From Planctomycetota bacterium (lineage in GTDB: Bacteria > Planctomycetota > B15-G4 > JADJEK01): a stretch of DNA of 64,000 nucleotides. The stretch covers positions 1-64,000 of the forward strand of contig JADJEK010000004.1 in assembly GCA_016709145.1 (NCBI GenBank), written 5' to 3'. The notes beneath the pieces are model-generated. The model was given only the letters and a program-made list of their open reading frames with translations, was not told the origin of the DNA and did no database searches. Positions 21,316 through 31,085 of the stretch are shown one piece after another. The position numbers were made by a program, and so were the translations under genes. How positions within the stretch are numbered: the stretch's first letter is position 1; every line of letters begins with the position of its first letter.

Positions 21316-22305
21316 TCAGGGGATCTCGGTCCGGTCGAGCAGCTTGGTCACGATCGCGTCTGCGTCGATGCCCTGCGCTTCGGCGGCATAGCTCGGTTGG
21401 ATGCGATGGCGCAGCACGTCGTGGGCAATCGCCTTGATGTCGGCCGGGGACGCGAACGCGCGCCCGCGCAACAGCGCGTGACCCCGAGCCGCGAGCACGA
21501 GCGCGATCGATGCGCGCGGCGAAGCTCCGAAGCGCATTGCGTCGGCCAGGTCGTCGAATCCGGCGGCCTTCGGCTCGCGGGTCGCGCGCACGATCGCGAG
21601 CGCGTACCGCACCAGACGGTCGTCGACGTAGATCGCGTCGACCAGCGCACGCGCTTCGAGCAGGCGCTCGGCCGAGGCGATCACGCGCAGCTCGGGCTTC
21701 TTCGCCGTCGTGGCTTGGCGCGCCACGATCTCGCGCTCCTCGTCGAACGTCGGGTAATCGACCTTCACTTTGAGGAAGAAGCGATCGAGCGCGGCCTCGG
21801 GCAGCGGATACGTGCCTTCCTGTTCGATCGGGTTCTGCGTGGCCAGGACCAGGAACGGTTGCGGCAGCGCATGATCGACGCCGTCCAGCGAGACCTTGCG
21901 CTCGGCCATCGCTTCGAGCAGCGCCGCATGCACCTTCGCCGGCGCACGATTCACTTCGTCGGCCAGTAGCAGGTTCGTGAAGATCGGACCGCGGCGCACT
22001 TCGAACGTGCCCTTCGCCGGTTGGTACACCGGCGTGCCGAGCACGTCGGACGGCAGCAGGTCGGGCGTGAATTGGATGCGCTTGAACTGGACCGCGAGCG
22101 TTCGCGCCAGCGCTTCGACCGCGAGCGTCTTCGCGATGCCGGGCACGCCTTCGAGCAGCACGTGGCCGTCGCAGAGCAGGCCGAGCAGCAGGCGTTCGAC
22201 CAACGCGCGCTGGCCGACCAGGACCTTGCCGACTTCCGCCACCACGTCGTCGAAGACGCGCGCCTCGCGTTCGACGCGCTCCGAGCGCTCTCGCGTTTCC
22301 GTCAT
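21316..22305 (-). CDS. MoxR-family AAA+ ATPase
   Basis: 329 residues, ATG 22305 overlapping the upstream stop. AAA+ core with VLVGQRALVERLLLGLL, Walker A EGVPGIAKT (GxxGxxKT), Walker B LLLADEVNRAPAKVHAALLE, sensor 1 FLVLATQNPIEQEGTYPLPEA and the arginine-finger stretch LDRFFLKV. Full length for the family. Cytoplasmic chaperone-like ATPase predicted to act on the VWA and DUF58 proteins encoded downstream. Confidence 0.94.
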   Translation of the reverse strand: MTETRERSERVEREARVFDDVVAEVGKVLVGQRALVERLLLGLLCDGHVLLEGVPGIAKTLAVEALARTLAVQFKRIQFTPDLLPSDVLGTPVYQPAKGTFEVRRGPIFTNLLLADEVNRAPAKVHAALLEAMAERKVSLDGVDHALPQPFLVLATQNPIEQEGTYPLPEAALDRFFLKVKVDYPTFDEEREIVARQATTAKKPELRVIASAERLLEARALVDAIYVDDRLVRYALAIVRATREPKAAGFDDLADAMRFGASPRASIALVLAARGHALLRGRAFASPADIKAIAHDVLRHRIQPSYAAEAQGIDADAIVTKLLDRTEIP

Positions 22306-25232
22306 GGTCCGGTGCTCGCCTCGACTTGCATGGCCAGGAATCCTTGCCAACGCTGCGCGATGCGCGCGACGTCTTCGTCGGCCGCGAACCGGTACGGCGT
22401 ACCGAGCGACACGCCGTACGCGCCTTCGAGCAACTTCGCCGCGTTCCAACGCACGTACCACCGCGGATCGGTCAACGCTTCGACCAACCGCGCCACGGCG
22501 ATTCCCGCAACGGCGCGCGCGCCGGCCGGTTCGTCGCGTTCGAGCGCGAGCGCGCGCTTGAACCACTCCAGCGGAGTCACGTTCGGATCGTCGCGGAAGC
22601 GCTGCGTGAACGACTCGCCGCGCTCGCCGCCATCGCAGACGAGCATCTGGCCGAGCAAGTCCATCGCGCGCGCCGCGCGGTCGGGCGTGTCGAGGATCTT
22701 CAGCAGCATCGGCACGGCTGCGAGATCGCCGTGCGCGGCGAGCCGAACCGCCGCTTCCTCGGCCAACGCGACGTCCTCGCCGATGAGCTTCGAGCGCAGC
22801 CAATTGCGCCCGACCTCGGTGAGCATGGTTCCGAGCGCTTCGAGCGCGGTCGCGCCGAGTTGCGTCGTCGCACCCTGCTTCGCCACCACCTCGGCCAACA
22901 CGTTCACGCTGTCGTCTCCACCGCGTCGACCCAGACCGCGGATGGCCGCGATCGCGAGCGCGGGTTCGTCGGCGAGCGCGTGCGTCTTCAACAGCTCGAA
23001 CGCGTCGCCGGTGCCGTCGTCGCCGAGCGCCTCGATCGCGAAACGCGCAGCCACGCGGTCCGCACCACGCGCGAGTTCGAACAGGCGCACGCGCGCCGAC
23101 GCATCGCGGCTGCGCACCAGCGCGTCGATCGTGGCCATGCGGACGCGCGGATCGACGTCGTCTTGCACCGCGAACAGCGCGTCGGCCGACAGCACGCCTT
23201 GTCGCGCGCCTTCTTCCACGGCGACCAACCGCACCAGCGGCCGTTCGTCGCGCAACGCGATGTCGAGCGTTCCGATCTCGCGCACCAGGAGGGCGACCAG
23301 CGGTTTGCCGCCCTCGCCGAATCGATGCACCAAGAACCCAGCGAGCGGCGGGAACAGCGTCGGGTCCTTCTTGCGCGCGACCGCGGCGGTCAGCAATCCG
23401 ACCGCGCCTTCGGGGATCGTCTCGTCGATCAGACCGGCGAGCACGAGCTGCATCGACGGCTCGTCGAGTTGCGCGAGCAGGAGCGGACGGCGCAAGAACT
23501 CCGTCATCGCGTCGCGGCGACCGGTGGGACCGATGCGTGGCAACGCATCGACCAGCGCCGTCAGGTAACGACGCTCGCGCGTCGCGTCGTCGGGACACGA
23601 TGCGAACCCGGCGGCTTCGCGTTGGAAGTAGGCGGCGAAATCCTTGCGCTCGCCGCCGAAGAACCGTTGCCAGCTCTGTTCGGACTCCGCCTGCGCGAGT
23701 GCGACTTCGACGCCGGCGAACGCTTCGTCGGTCTCGCTCGCGGTCGACACGATGCGCTCCCGGTTGCCCGACACGAAGCGCAGCACGCGCGCGGGCACGT
23801 TCTCGTCGGCCGTCGGCGCCTTGCGACTGCGGCCGTGCCCGAACACTCCGCTCGACTCGAACGCGACCAGCAACGCGCGCATGCGCTCCGGATCGAGGAA
23901 CAACGTGCCGGGCACGATCTCGGGATCGGTGACCGCGTCGATCGCGCCGCTGCCGGCGAAGCGCACGTCGACATCACGACCGACGCCGAACATGCGCTGA
24001 CGGCGGTAGTGCACGACGAGCGTGTCCGCGTGATCCGGGAGCGCGGCGGGCGGCAGATCGCGTCGGAGGCGTGGCCCGGCGCCGGTCCCGGTCCACGCGG
24101 CTTTCCACGCCGACAGATCGGCACTCGGATCGGTCCCGGTGATGCGGCGGATGCGCGCGCGCGACATCGCGAACAACGGCGAGAAGTCCTTGAAGTACGT
24201 CCCACCGAGGAAGCTCTCGACGAGCGTCGGCAACACCTTCTCTTCGGTCAACGAGATCAGCACCGGGTCGTCGCTGCGGAACCCGACCTGCGACAACGCG
24301 ATCGCGGCCGAGAGCCGCGTCAGCGGATCGGCCGACTTCAGCCGCGGTGCGAGCGCGAGCGTGGCGTCTTGCTTCAGCAGTTCCTCGCCCCAGCGCTCCT
24401 CCATCTCGGCGAGCGCGAGCAACGCCCAGCAGCTTTGCCGCGTCGGTTCCTCGAACGCCTTGGCCCGAAGAGTCTCGACGAGCTGCGGCGTGCGGCGTTC
24501 GACGACGATGCGCAACGCGCGTTCGGACAGAGCCGCCGAACCCTCGCCGAGCATCGCGCACGCATCCGTCACGAGTTCGGGGTCCTCGAAGCGCTCGAGC
24601 ACTTGGAACACCTGCTCGCGCGTCGCTTCCTGATCGCTTTGCAGCAACGGCCGCAGTCGCGCGACGTGCGACGCGTCGGTGTGGTCGCGCAGGTGCGCGA
24701 GTCCGATCGGTCGCAGCGCTGCGACGCTGCCGCCGGCCAGATCGAACGCGAGCGTCATGGCCGCGGACGGATCCAAGCGCGCCAGCGCGTCGAACAGGAT
24801 GCGCGCCTGCTTGCGCGCCTTCGGATCGCGGATCGCCGGTTCGAACAACGGCACGGATTCCACGTCGGCGAGCCGGACGAGCAACTGTGCCGCGGCCGCC
24901 TTCGCGCGCGGCTCCTGACCCTTCAGGATCTCGCGCAACGGCTCCGCGATCTCACCGCCGTACACCGCGAGTCGTTCGATCGCCTCCTGCGCGTCGACAC
25001 TGGGGTACTTCGCGAGCGCTGGCAACGCGGCCTTGACCTGGTCGGCCGGAGTCGCGGGCTCGGTCTTCTCCCGTGGGTTCGACTTCGACGGCAACTCGAA
25101 CTCGATCTTGCCCTTGCGCTTGTTCTCCGGGAGCTTCGGCGGGGCTTCGCCGGCGGTCTGAGCCGATGCCGACGTGGCGCACAGCAAGAGCACGGCGGGG
25201 ACGAACGCAACCCAACGAACCGGCATCCGCAT
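22302..25232 (-). CDS. Secreted HEAT-repeat protein heading the MoxR/Bat operon
   Basis: 976 residues, ATG 25232 with AGGAAG about 8 nt upstream (a second ATG lies two codons later). Signal peptide VAFVPAVLLLCATSASAQ, then a Lys/Pro/Glu linker. Most of the chain is alpha-helical repeats of about 30-35 residues ending in patterns such as LLVRLADVESVPLFEPAI, ATREQVFQVLERFEDPELV and GAVGLLTAAVARKKDPTLF, i.e. HEAT/PBS-lyase-type repeats. A non-repeat insert sits at about residues 360-480. Probably periplasmic, and being first in the operon it may present or sense a substrate for the VWA complex. That role is inference. Confidence 0.82.
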   Translation of the reverse strand: MRMPVRWVAFVPAVLLLCATSASAQTAGEAPPKLPENKRKGKIEFELPSKSNPREKTEPATPADQVKAALPALAKYPSVDAQEAIERLAVYGGEIAEPLREILKGQEPRAKAAAAQLLVRLADVESVPLFEPAIRDPKARKQARILFDALARLDPSAAMTLAFDLAGGSVAALRPIGLAHLRDHTDASHVARLRPLLQSDQEATREQVFQVLERFEDPELVTDACAMLGEGSAALSERALRIVVERRTPQLVETLRAKAFEEPTRQSCWALLALAEMEERWGEELLKQDATLALAPRLKSADPLTRLSAAIALSQVGFRSDDPVLISLTEEKVLPTLVESFLGGTYFKDFSPLFAMSRARIRRITGTDPSADLSAWKAAWTGTGAGPRLRRDLPPAALPDHADTLVVHYRRQRMFGVGRDVDVRFAGSGAIDAVTDPEIVPGTLFLDPERMRALLVAFESSGVFGHGRSRKAPTADENVPARVLRFVSGNRERIVSTASETDEAFAGVEVALAQAESEQSWQRFFGGERKDFAAYFQREAAGFASCPDDATRERRYLTALVDALPRIGPTGRRDAMTEFLRRPLLLAQLDEPSMQLVLAGLIDETIPEGAVGLLTAAVARKKDPTLFPPLAGFLVHRFGEGGKPLVALLVREIGTLDIALRDERPLVRLVAVEEGARQGVLSADALFAVQDDVDPRVRMATIDALVRSRDASARVRLFELARGADRVAARFAIEALGDDGTGDAFELLKTHALADEPALAIAAIRGLGRRGGDDSVNVLAEVVAKQGATTQLGATALEALGTMLTEVGRNWLRSKLIGEDVALAEEAAVRLAAHGDLAAVPMLLKILDTPDRAARAMDLLGQMLVCDGGERGESFTQRFRDDPNVTPLEWFKRALALERDEPAGARAVAGIAVARLVEALTDPRWYVRWNAAKLLEGAYGVSLGTPYRFAADEDVARIAQRWQGFLAMQVEASTGP

Positions 25233-25463
25233 CTCCGTGATCTTCCTGTCCTGGCTGGCCTAGCCGGCCTGGCGTGGCATGGTCCCGCATGACCCGAGCG
25301 AACGGGTGCGGCAGTCTACCTGGAGCCTGCTCCACGGTGACCGGGTGGAACCTCGGCTGGCGGCCCTTTCCGCCGTGCGCGGATCATCGGCCAGCCCCGT
25401 CCTCGGGCTCGGCTGCAAAGAACGTGGACGAACCGGGTCGATCCGCGTTCTCCCACCCAGATC

Positions 25464-27590
25464 TCACCCAGGACCGACGCTCGCCGTGGCCGCGACGCGA
25501 GCGCGCAGCGCCGACGGCGACGCTCGCAACGCCTGCTCGATCGCTCGCACGTCGGCGGCATCGAGCAACCGACGTAGATCCTGTTGCGCACGCGCGAGCA
25601 GGTCGACGTCGCGCGCCAGATCGGCGAAGCCGAAGTCCAGGACGCCGTGCTGCCGCGACCCCGCGATCTGGCCCGGGCCTCGGACTTCGAGGTCCTTCTG
25701 CGCGATCACGAGACCGTCGTGTTCGTCGACCAGGACGTCGAGCCGTTCACGCGACTCCGGTTTGCCGTCCTTCGCCACGAGGATGCAGCGCGACGCCCGC
25801 GCGCCGCGCCCGACGCGACCGCGCAACTGATGCAACGCGGCGAGCCCGAAGCGCGCCGCGTCGACGACGACCATCAAGGTCGCCTCGGGCACGTCGACGC
25901 CGACCTCGACGACGAGCGTCGCCACGAGCACCGGCGCCGCGCCGGATCGGAACGCCGCCAGCGCGGCCGCATTGTCCTCGGGCTTGCGTCGGCCGTGCGC
26001 GAGTCCGACGCGCGGCTGGCCCTTGAAGTACGTCGAGAGCTTGGTCGCCAGCGTCTCGGCCGCGATCAAGTCCTGCTGTTCGCTCTGCGCGACCAGGGGA
26101 CAGACGACGAACACGCGGCCCCCCGACCGCGCGACGTCGCGGATGTCGTCGGCCACGGCCTTCAACTCGCGCCGTTCGCGCACCTGCGTCGCGACCGGCG
26201 CGCGCCCCGGCGGAAGTTCGTCGAGCGCGGACACCTCGAGATCGCCGAACACCGCGAGCGCGAGTGTGCGTGGGATCGGCGTGGCCGACATCACGAGCAA
26301 GTCGACGGCACTCGCCTTCGCGCGCAAGCGGCCGCGCTGGACGACGCCGAAACGATGCTGCTCGTCGACGACCGCGAGCCGCAGTCGCGGCAACGCCACG
26401 CGTTCGACGAGCAGCGCGTGCGTGCCGATCAACAGCAGCGGTTCGCCGGCTGCGAGGCGGGCGTGGAGTTGCTTGCGCTCGCGCGCGGTCGTCGCCGCGG
26501 TCAACGTCGCGCAGGGCACGCGCAGCGTCGCCATCACGCGCTGCGCCGTACGCGCGTGTTGATCCGCGAGCAGGGCCGTCGGCGCGAGCAAGGCCGCTTG
26601 ATGGCCGGCGCGAACCACCGCCGCAGCCGCGAGCAAGGCGATCGCGGTCTTGCCCGAACCGACGTCGCCATGCAACAGACGGTGCATCGGCATCGGCCGC
26701 GCGAGATCGGCGAACACTTCGTCGAGCACGCGGCGCTGCGCACGCGTCAACGTGAACGGCAGCGCGGCGCGCAAGCGGTCGAACTCGTCGGCGCCGACGC
26801 GAACGACGTCGGGCTTGATCGATCGTTCGACCTGCGCGCGCGCGGCGACCAGTGGCCGCAGATGATGCACGAACTCGTCGTACGCCAGTCGTCGCCGCGC
26901 CGCCGCGAGTTCGACTTCATCGGCACAGCCGTGGATCGCCGCGACGGCTCGACCGAGCGGCAGCAGTTCGTCGGCCGACAGCGCCGTCGTGACGCGCCAA
27001 TCGTCGAGCAGCGGTGCGAGGCTCTCGGAGAGTCCGCGCACGAGCCGGCGATGGAGTCGTGGCGGAACCGCGTCGGGGAGCGCGTAGATCGGCAACGCAG
27101 CCGCAGGTCGGCCGCTGTCCTGTGCTGCGACGAACTCGTAGGTGCCTACCGCGAGGAAGCGCTTGCCGTCGCGATCGCCGACGCGACCGAGCGCGTACAC
27201 GAACGCGCCGCGCGCGAACGCGCTGCCGACGTGCGGCTGATGGAAGAACACCAGCGCGAGCGTGCCGCTCGCGTCCTCGACGTCGATGCGTGTCGCGCCT
27301 TGCCTGCGCCGCGACGGCACGATGCGCGCGACACGCCCGACGATCGCCGCGTCGCTCCCCGCGGCGAGTCGAGCGATCGGCTGCGGATGCGGCAACGCCG
27401 TGAACTTGTGCGGCAGGTGCAAAAGTAGATCGCGGACCGTGTGCAATCCGACGGCGGCGAACGCGGCCGCACGGGCCGGTCCGACGCCATGCAACGTCCC
27501 CAACGCCTGATCGAGCGCCGCGGACGGCGCGACGGACTCAGGAGACGAGGACGTGTTCGAAGAGGTCGCGGACGCGCGCGCGCGAGGCAT
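25464..27590 (-). CDS. recG: ATP-dependent DNA helicase RecG
   Basis: 708 residues, ATG 27590. Remodels stalled replication forks and branched DNA. Helix-hairpin-helix start (LHGVGPARAAAFAAVGL), the wedge/OB domain (PIARLAAGSDAAIVGRVARI), Walker A LLHGDVGSGKTAIALLAA, the RecG-specific DEQHRFGVVQR box, SATPIPRTLAL (motif III) and the motif VI region LHQLRGRVGRGARAS followed by KDLEVRGPGQIAGSRQHG. About 20 extra N-terminal Ser/Ala-rich residues precede the first domain. It is divergent from the FGE-like gene. Confidence 0.95.
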   Translation of the reverse strand: MPRARASATSSNTSSSPESVAPSAALDQALGTLHGVGPARAAAFAAVGLHTVRDLLLHLPHKFTALPHPQPIARLAAGSDAAIVGRVARIVPSRRRQGATRIDVEDASGTLALVFFHQPHVGSAFARGAFVYALGRVGDRDGKRFLAVGTYEFVAAQDSGRPAAALPIYALPDAVPPRLHRRLVRGLSESLAPLLDDWRVTTALSADELLPLGRAVAAIHGCADEVELAAARRRLAYDEFVHHLRPLVAARAQVERSIKPDVVRVGADEFDRLRAALPFTLTRAQRRVLDEVFADLARPMPMHRLLHGDVGSGKTAIALLAAAAVVRAGHQAALLAPTALLADQHARTAQRVMATLRVPCATLTAATTARERKQLHARLAAGEPLLLIGTHALLVERVALPRLRLAVVDEQHRFGVVQRGRLRAKASAVDLLVMSATPIPRTLALAVFGDLEVSALDELPPGRAPVATQVRERRELKAVADDIRDVARSGGRVFVVCPLVAQSEQQDLIAAETLATKLSTYFKGQPRVGLAHGRRKPEDNAAALAAFRSGAAPVLVATLVVEVGVDVPEATLMVVVDAARFGLAALHQLRGRVGRGARASRCILVAKDGKPESRERLDVLVDEHDGLVIAQKDLEVRGPGQIAGSRQHGVLDFGFADLARDVDLLARAQQDLRRLLDAADVRAIEQALRASPSALRARVAATASVGPG

Positions 27591-27742
27591 GGCCGGAGTC
27601 TGGCGGTCGCGCCGCCATGTGTCGAGGTGTCGAACGGGCACGCCACGCGATGCCAGGACGACGGCAACGACCTCGCCCCCTTGCGACCGCTCTGGCGCAC
27701 GCGGGCCATGGACGGGATTCCGTGCGTCACCCGGCGCCGCCT

Positions 27743-29107
27743 ATGATCCGCCCCATGATCGCGCGCACCTTCGTCCTCGGCGTCGTCCTGTTCGCGCTCG
27801 CTGCGCGTCCGTGCGCTGTGGCCCAGGATCCGGCACTGGCCGACCTCGAGAAGCAACTCGCGGCCCGCCACGCGGAACTCTCGGCCGCCGAGGCGGAACT
27901 CGAGACCGTCTACCTGCGCATGGAGCGCACGTTCCTGGAACTGGCGGCGGACCCCGAGGCGACGGCCACGCGCATCGAGGCGCCGCTCGCGGCGCAGTTC
28001 GCCACCTTGCGTGAACGAGCCGTGGCCGGCGGCAACGGCAAGGCGCCGCTGAAGCCCGCGCAACAGCAAGCGCTGCGCGACGCTCTGTCGGCCGCGTTGG
28101 CCGAGATCGACTTGGATGCGGGTTACCGCTCGGCATTCGTCGAATGGCTGGTCGAACCGATCGTGCCGGTCCTGCTCGAGAACCGCGTCGCCGACCTGCG
28201 GCCGATGATCGCGACCCTCGTGCGGGAGCGGTTCTCGGTGTCGGTCGAGTTCGCCGAGGTCTGGAACCGCTCGCTCTACCTCGCCGTCCCCGAGGCCCGC
28301 GGGTTCGCGAACGTCCACCGCGCCTACGTCGAGATGGGAGCGCGCGCCGAGCGCGCGCGCAGCCCGGACCGCTTCAGCGAGAGCGGCGAACGCCTGCCGC
28401 CCGGCATGATCGAAGTGAAAGGCGGGTCGTACGAGATCGGCCCGCATTCGGGCTGGCCCAAGGCCGGCCTGGAGAAGCGCGGCCGACGCATCAGCGTGAA
28501 GACCTTCTACCTCGACCGCACCGAGGTCACGAACGCGCAGTACGCGGCGTTCTGGAACGAACTGCAAGACGACCGCAAGCTCGCGCACCTGCCGCGCTAC
28601 TGGGTCAAGCAGGACGACGGCGGATACACGTTCCCGGAGGGCAAGGCCGAGCATCCGGTCGTGGGCGTCAGCTTCAACGACGCGCGCGCGTTCGCCGCAT
28701 GGGCCGGCAAGCGCTTGCCGACCGAGGACGAGTGGGAGATCGCGGCGCGCGGCCCCAAAGGTCTGCTCTACCCGTGGGGCAACGACTACGACGTCGGTCG
28801 CGCGAACGACCGATCGGCCGGACTCAACGACACCGCGCCCGTCGGCAGCTATGCGGCCGGGAACAGCGCGTTCTCGTGCGCGGACCTCGCCGGCAACGTC
28901 GACGAATGGACCGCGAGCAACGCCGACGGCGACCCGATCACGGACGAGCTGACGTCGAACCTCGTGCAAGTCGTCGTGCGCGGCGGCAACTTCCTGTCGA
29001 ACTCCGAAGTGCTCGCCGCGACGTACCGCTGGCTCGCGCCGGGTCTGTCGACGCGACGCGCGCAACTCGGCTTCCGCTGCGCGCAATCGCCGACGAAGGC
29101 CAAATGA
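27743..29107 (+). CDS. Secreted FGE-sulfatase-domain protein lacking the catalytic cysteines
   Basis: 454 residues. ATG 27743 (an in-frame ATG at 27755 is possible). Signal peptide IARTFVLGVVLFALAARPCAVAQ, then about 190 helical residues. From about residue 225 a formylglycine-generating-enzyme fold follows: MIEVKGGSYEIGP, FYLDRTEVTNAQYAAFW, HPVVGVSFNDARAFAAWAGKRLPTEDEWEIAARG, LYPWGN, DLAGNVDEWTAS, VVRGGNFLSN and LGFRCA. In true FGE the stretch after the RGG motif carries two copper-binding Cys; here those positions read FLSN and EVLAA, so oxidation chemistry is unlikely. First gene of a tightly packed five-gene set. Confidence 0.85.
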   Translation: MIRPMIARTFVLGVVLFALAARPCAVAQDPALADLEKQLAARHAELSAAEAELETVYLRMERTFLELAADPEATATRIEAPLAAQFATLRERAVAGGNGKAPLKPAQQQALRDALSAALAEIDLDAGYRSAFVEWLVEPIVPVLLENRVADLRPMIATLVRERFSVSVEFAEVWNRSLYLAVPEARGFANVHRAYVEMGARAERARSPDRFSESGERLPPGMIEVKGGSYEIGPHSGWPKAGLEKRGRRISVKTFYLDRTEVTNAQYAAFWNELQDDRKLAHLPRYWVKQDDGGYTFPEGKAEHPVVGVSFNDARAFAAWAGKRLPTEDEWEIAARGPKGLLYPWGNDYDVGRANDRSAGLNDTAPVGSYAAGNSAFSCADLAGNVDEWTASNADGDPITDELTSNLVQVVVRGGNFLSNSEVLAATYRWLAPGLSTRRAQLGFRCAQSPTKAK

Positions 29108-29256
29108 GCGGCATCCCGGCACTCTGGTTCCGTGAGATCGTCGGCCTGCTCGTGCTGCCGCTGCGATTGATCGCATTCCTCGTGCGGCGCGGCGCGATCC
29201 GTCGCGATCTGCGCCGGTTGCTCGAGGACAGCGCGCGTCGAGGCGAAGCGTCGTGA
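29104..29256 (+). CDS. Small membrane protein
   Basis: 50 residues. The ATG at 29104 overlaps the preceding stop (ATGA) and its own TGA overlaps the GTG start of the next gene, so it is sandwiched in a translationally coupled chain, which is the main support for it being real. A single hydrophobic helix at about residues 9-28 (IVGLLVLPLRLIAFLVRRG) is followed by a very basic tail with alternating Arg. No family recognised. Confidence 0.7.
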   Translation: MSGIPALWFREIVGLLVLPLRLIAFLVRRGAIRRDLRRLLEDSARRGEAS

Positions 29257-29885
29257 CCGGCGATCTCCAGTGGGCGCCGCCCGCGGCTCCGCTCGATCTG
29301 GTGCCCGAACCGCCGCGCGCGCGCGAACGCGCCTCGGCCTGGCTCGCGTTCCTCGGTTCGGTCGCGATCGTGCTGACCACGCTCGACCTCGCCTACGAGG
29401 TCTCGCTGTACCTGCGCGCCCGCGGCCTGATGATGAACACCGTGATCGTCGCGGCCGTCCTGGTCGGTTCGACGTTCTTCTACGCCGTGACCGTCGGCGC
29501 CGGGGTGCGGCGCATCTCTCCGTTCCTGCGCGCGTCGCTGCCGCTCGCGATCTTCCTGTACGCGATGTTCACGATGCGCAAGTCGCCGGCCGAGCGCTTC
29601 CACTTCGTCGAGTACGGCGGTCTCGCGCTGCTCGCGCTGCGCGCCATCGCCGTCGACGTGCGCTCGGTGGTCGCGTACCCGATCGCGATCGTGGTCGCGG
29701 GTGCGGCGGGTTGGCTCGACGAATGGCTGCAAGGTCGCAGTGCCGTGCGCTACTTCGACGAAGTCGATCTCTACGTGAACCTCGTCGCCGTGGTCCTGGC
29801 CGTGATCATCGCAGCCACGTTGTTCGGGCGCGACGTCGGCCGCGCGCGATTCCCGCACCTGGCGGCGCGCCGCCTGCCCGAGTAG
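29253..29885 (+). CDS. VanZ-like membrane protein
   Basis: 210 residues from a GTG at 29253 (GTGA overlap). About five membrane spans. The segments SPAERFHFVEYGGLALLALRA and AGWLDEWLQGRSAVRYFDEVDLYVN match the VanZ pattern H-x-x-E-Y near one span and D-E-x-x-Q followed by D-x-x-x-N near another. VanZ family members are linked to teicoplanin resistance in Gram-positives, but the domain is widespread with unknown function. Coupled to the small protein upstream. Confidence 0.78.
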   Translation: MTGDLQWAPPAAPLDLVPEPPRARERASAWLAFLGSVAIVLTTLDLAYEVSLYLRARGLMMNTVIVAAVLVGSTFFYAVTVGAGVRRISPFLRASLPLAIFLYAMFTMRKSPAERFHFVEYGGLALLALRAIAVDVRSVVAYPIAIVVAGAAGWLDEWLQGRSAVRYFDEVDLYVNLVAVVLAVIIAATLFGRDVGRARFPHLAARRLPE

Positions 29886-29984
29886 TGCGGACCGAGATCG
29901 ATCGAGCTCCCGTCGCGAACCCGCGCGGATCCCCGGCATGCGCCGCTTCGCGTGCCACGTTCGACCGCCTATACTCCGCCGCGC

Positions 29985-31085
29985 ATGCGCGAACGCAAAG
30001 TCCGGATCCTTCACGAAGGCCAGGAGTACTTCCTGCTCGATCGCGGTCGCGAAGGGCACGGACGCACGATCGCGTTCCTGCGTCGGCTGGACGACACCAA
30101 ACCGCCTCCCGACGACGCGCAGCGCGTCTTGACCGACCTCGGTGAGTACGAGTGGATCGCGTCGTTCAACGATGGAGCGCTGCACGTCGAACCCGCGCAC
30201 GTGGCGCTCGCCCCCACGCTGCAAGGCATCGTCACTCGCTACGTCGACGAGTCGCGCCACGGCCGCGCGCGCGACGGCACGACGCCGTACTGGTACGTCG
30301 CCGTGCGCGGCGAGCCGGTCTTCGAACTGGCCCGCGCGCTGCCCCACGGGCTGTCCGTCATGGTCTGGAGCGACGAGGGCAAGGCCGAGGCCGCGGCCAC
30401 CGCGCGCAAGGGCATCGAGTCGTCGGACCTGAGCGTCGAGCGGATCCACGATCTCGGCGCGTTCCTGGTCGCCTGTCGCAACGACGGCTTCGCCGGCGCC
30501 ACCCTGGACGAACACGATCCGGTGTTCTTCTGCCTCGACGAGAACGAGGAGCCTCGACACCTGCGACTCGCCATGGACGCCAAGGGCAAGCTCACGCAAC
30601 GCTTGCTCTCGGGCGACGGCAGTTGGGACGCGTGGGACGGCGACGAAGACCTGAATCCCGAAGTCGACGTCGAATCCGCCGACGAATACATGGTCGCGCG
30701 CATCGGTGAACTGCCCTGGCTCGGCTACTTCGAGAACGCGCCGCTCTACGCGCTGGCCCGCAAGGGCGCGCCGAGCGCGATCCACGTCGAACAGCCGGAC
30801 GCCGACGACTCCCAAGCAACGGCGTTCTGCCCGATCTTCCAAGAGACGGAGCTCGCCGAGGACTACGCGCGCGAGCACGGTCGACGCGGCCTCGAGCCGA
30901 CCCGGATCGACGATCTCGGCGCGCTCGCGAGCGACATGACTCGGCGTGGCGTGACCCTGTTCCTCCATCCCGATGCGCATCGCGCGCGCGCCGCGACGAT
31001 GTGGTGGTCCGACGGCGCGGTCGTGCTCGATTCGTTCTCCGGTCTGTGGAAGAGCGCCGAGCACGGCGGCTTCGAGAAGACCTGA
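29985..31085 (+). CDS. Hypothetical cytoplasmic protein
   Basis: 366 residues, ATG 29985 (MRERKVRILHEGQEYF). No signal peptide or membrane span; acidic overall, with an Asp/Trp-rich stretch GDGSWDAWDGDEDLNP near the middle. Roughly two similar halves may exist (PVFFCLDENEEP and the later WWSDGAVVLDSF region), but I cannot prove a repeat. Family not recognised. Its stop overlaps the sulfatase-fold gene start (TGATG), so the two are probably coupled. Confidence 0.7.
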   Translation: MRERKVRILHEGQEYFLLDRGREGHGRTIAFLRRLDDTKPPPDDAQRVLTDLGEYEWIASFNDGALHVEPAHVALAPTLQGIVTRYVDESRHGRARDGTTPYWYVAVRGEPVFELARALPHGLSVMVWSDEGKAEAAATARKGIESSDLSVERIHDLGAFLVACRNDGFAGATLDEHDPVFFCLDENEEPRHLRLAMDAKGKLTQRLLSGDGSWDAWDGDEDLNPEVDVESADEYMVARIGELPWLGYFENAPLYALARKGAPSAIHVEQPDADDSQATAFCPIFQETELAEDYAREHGRRGLEPTRIDDLGALASDMTRRGVTLFLHPDAHRARAATMWWSDGAVVLDSFSGLWKSAEHGGFEKT

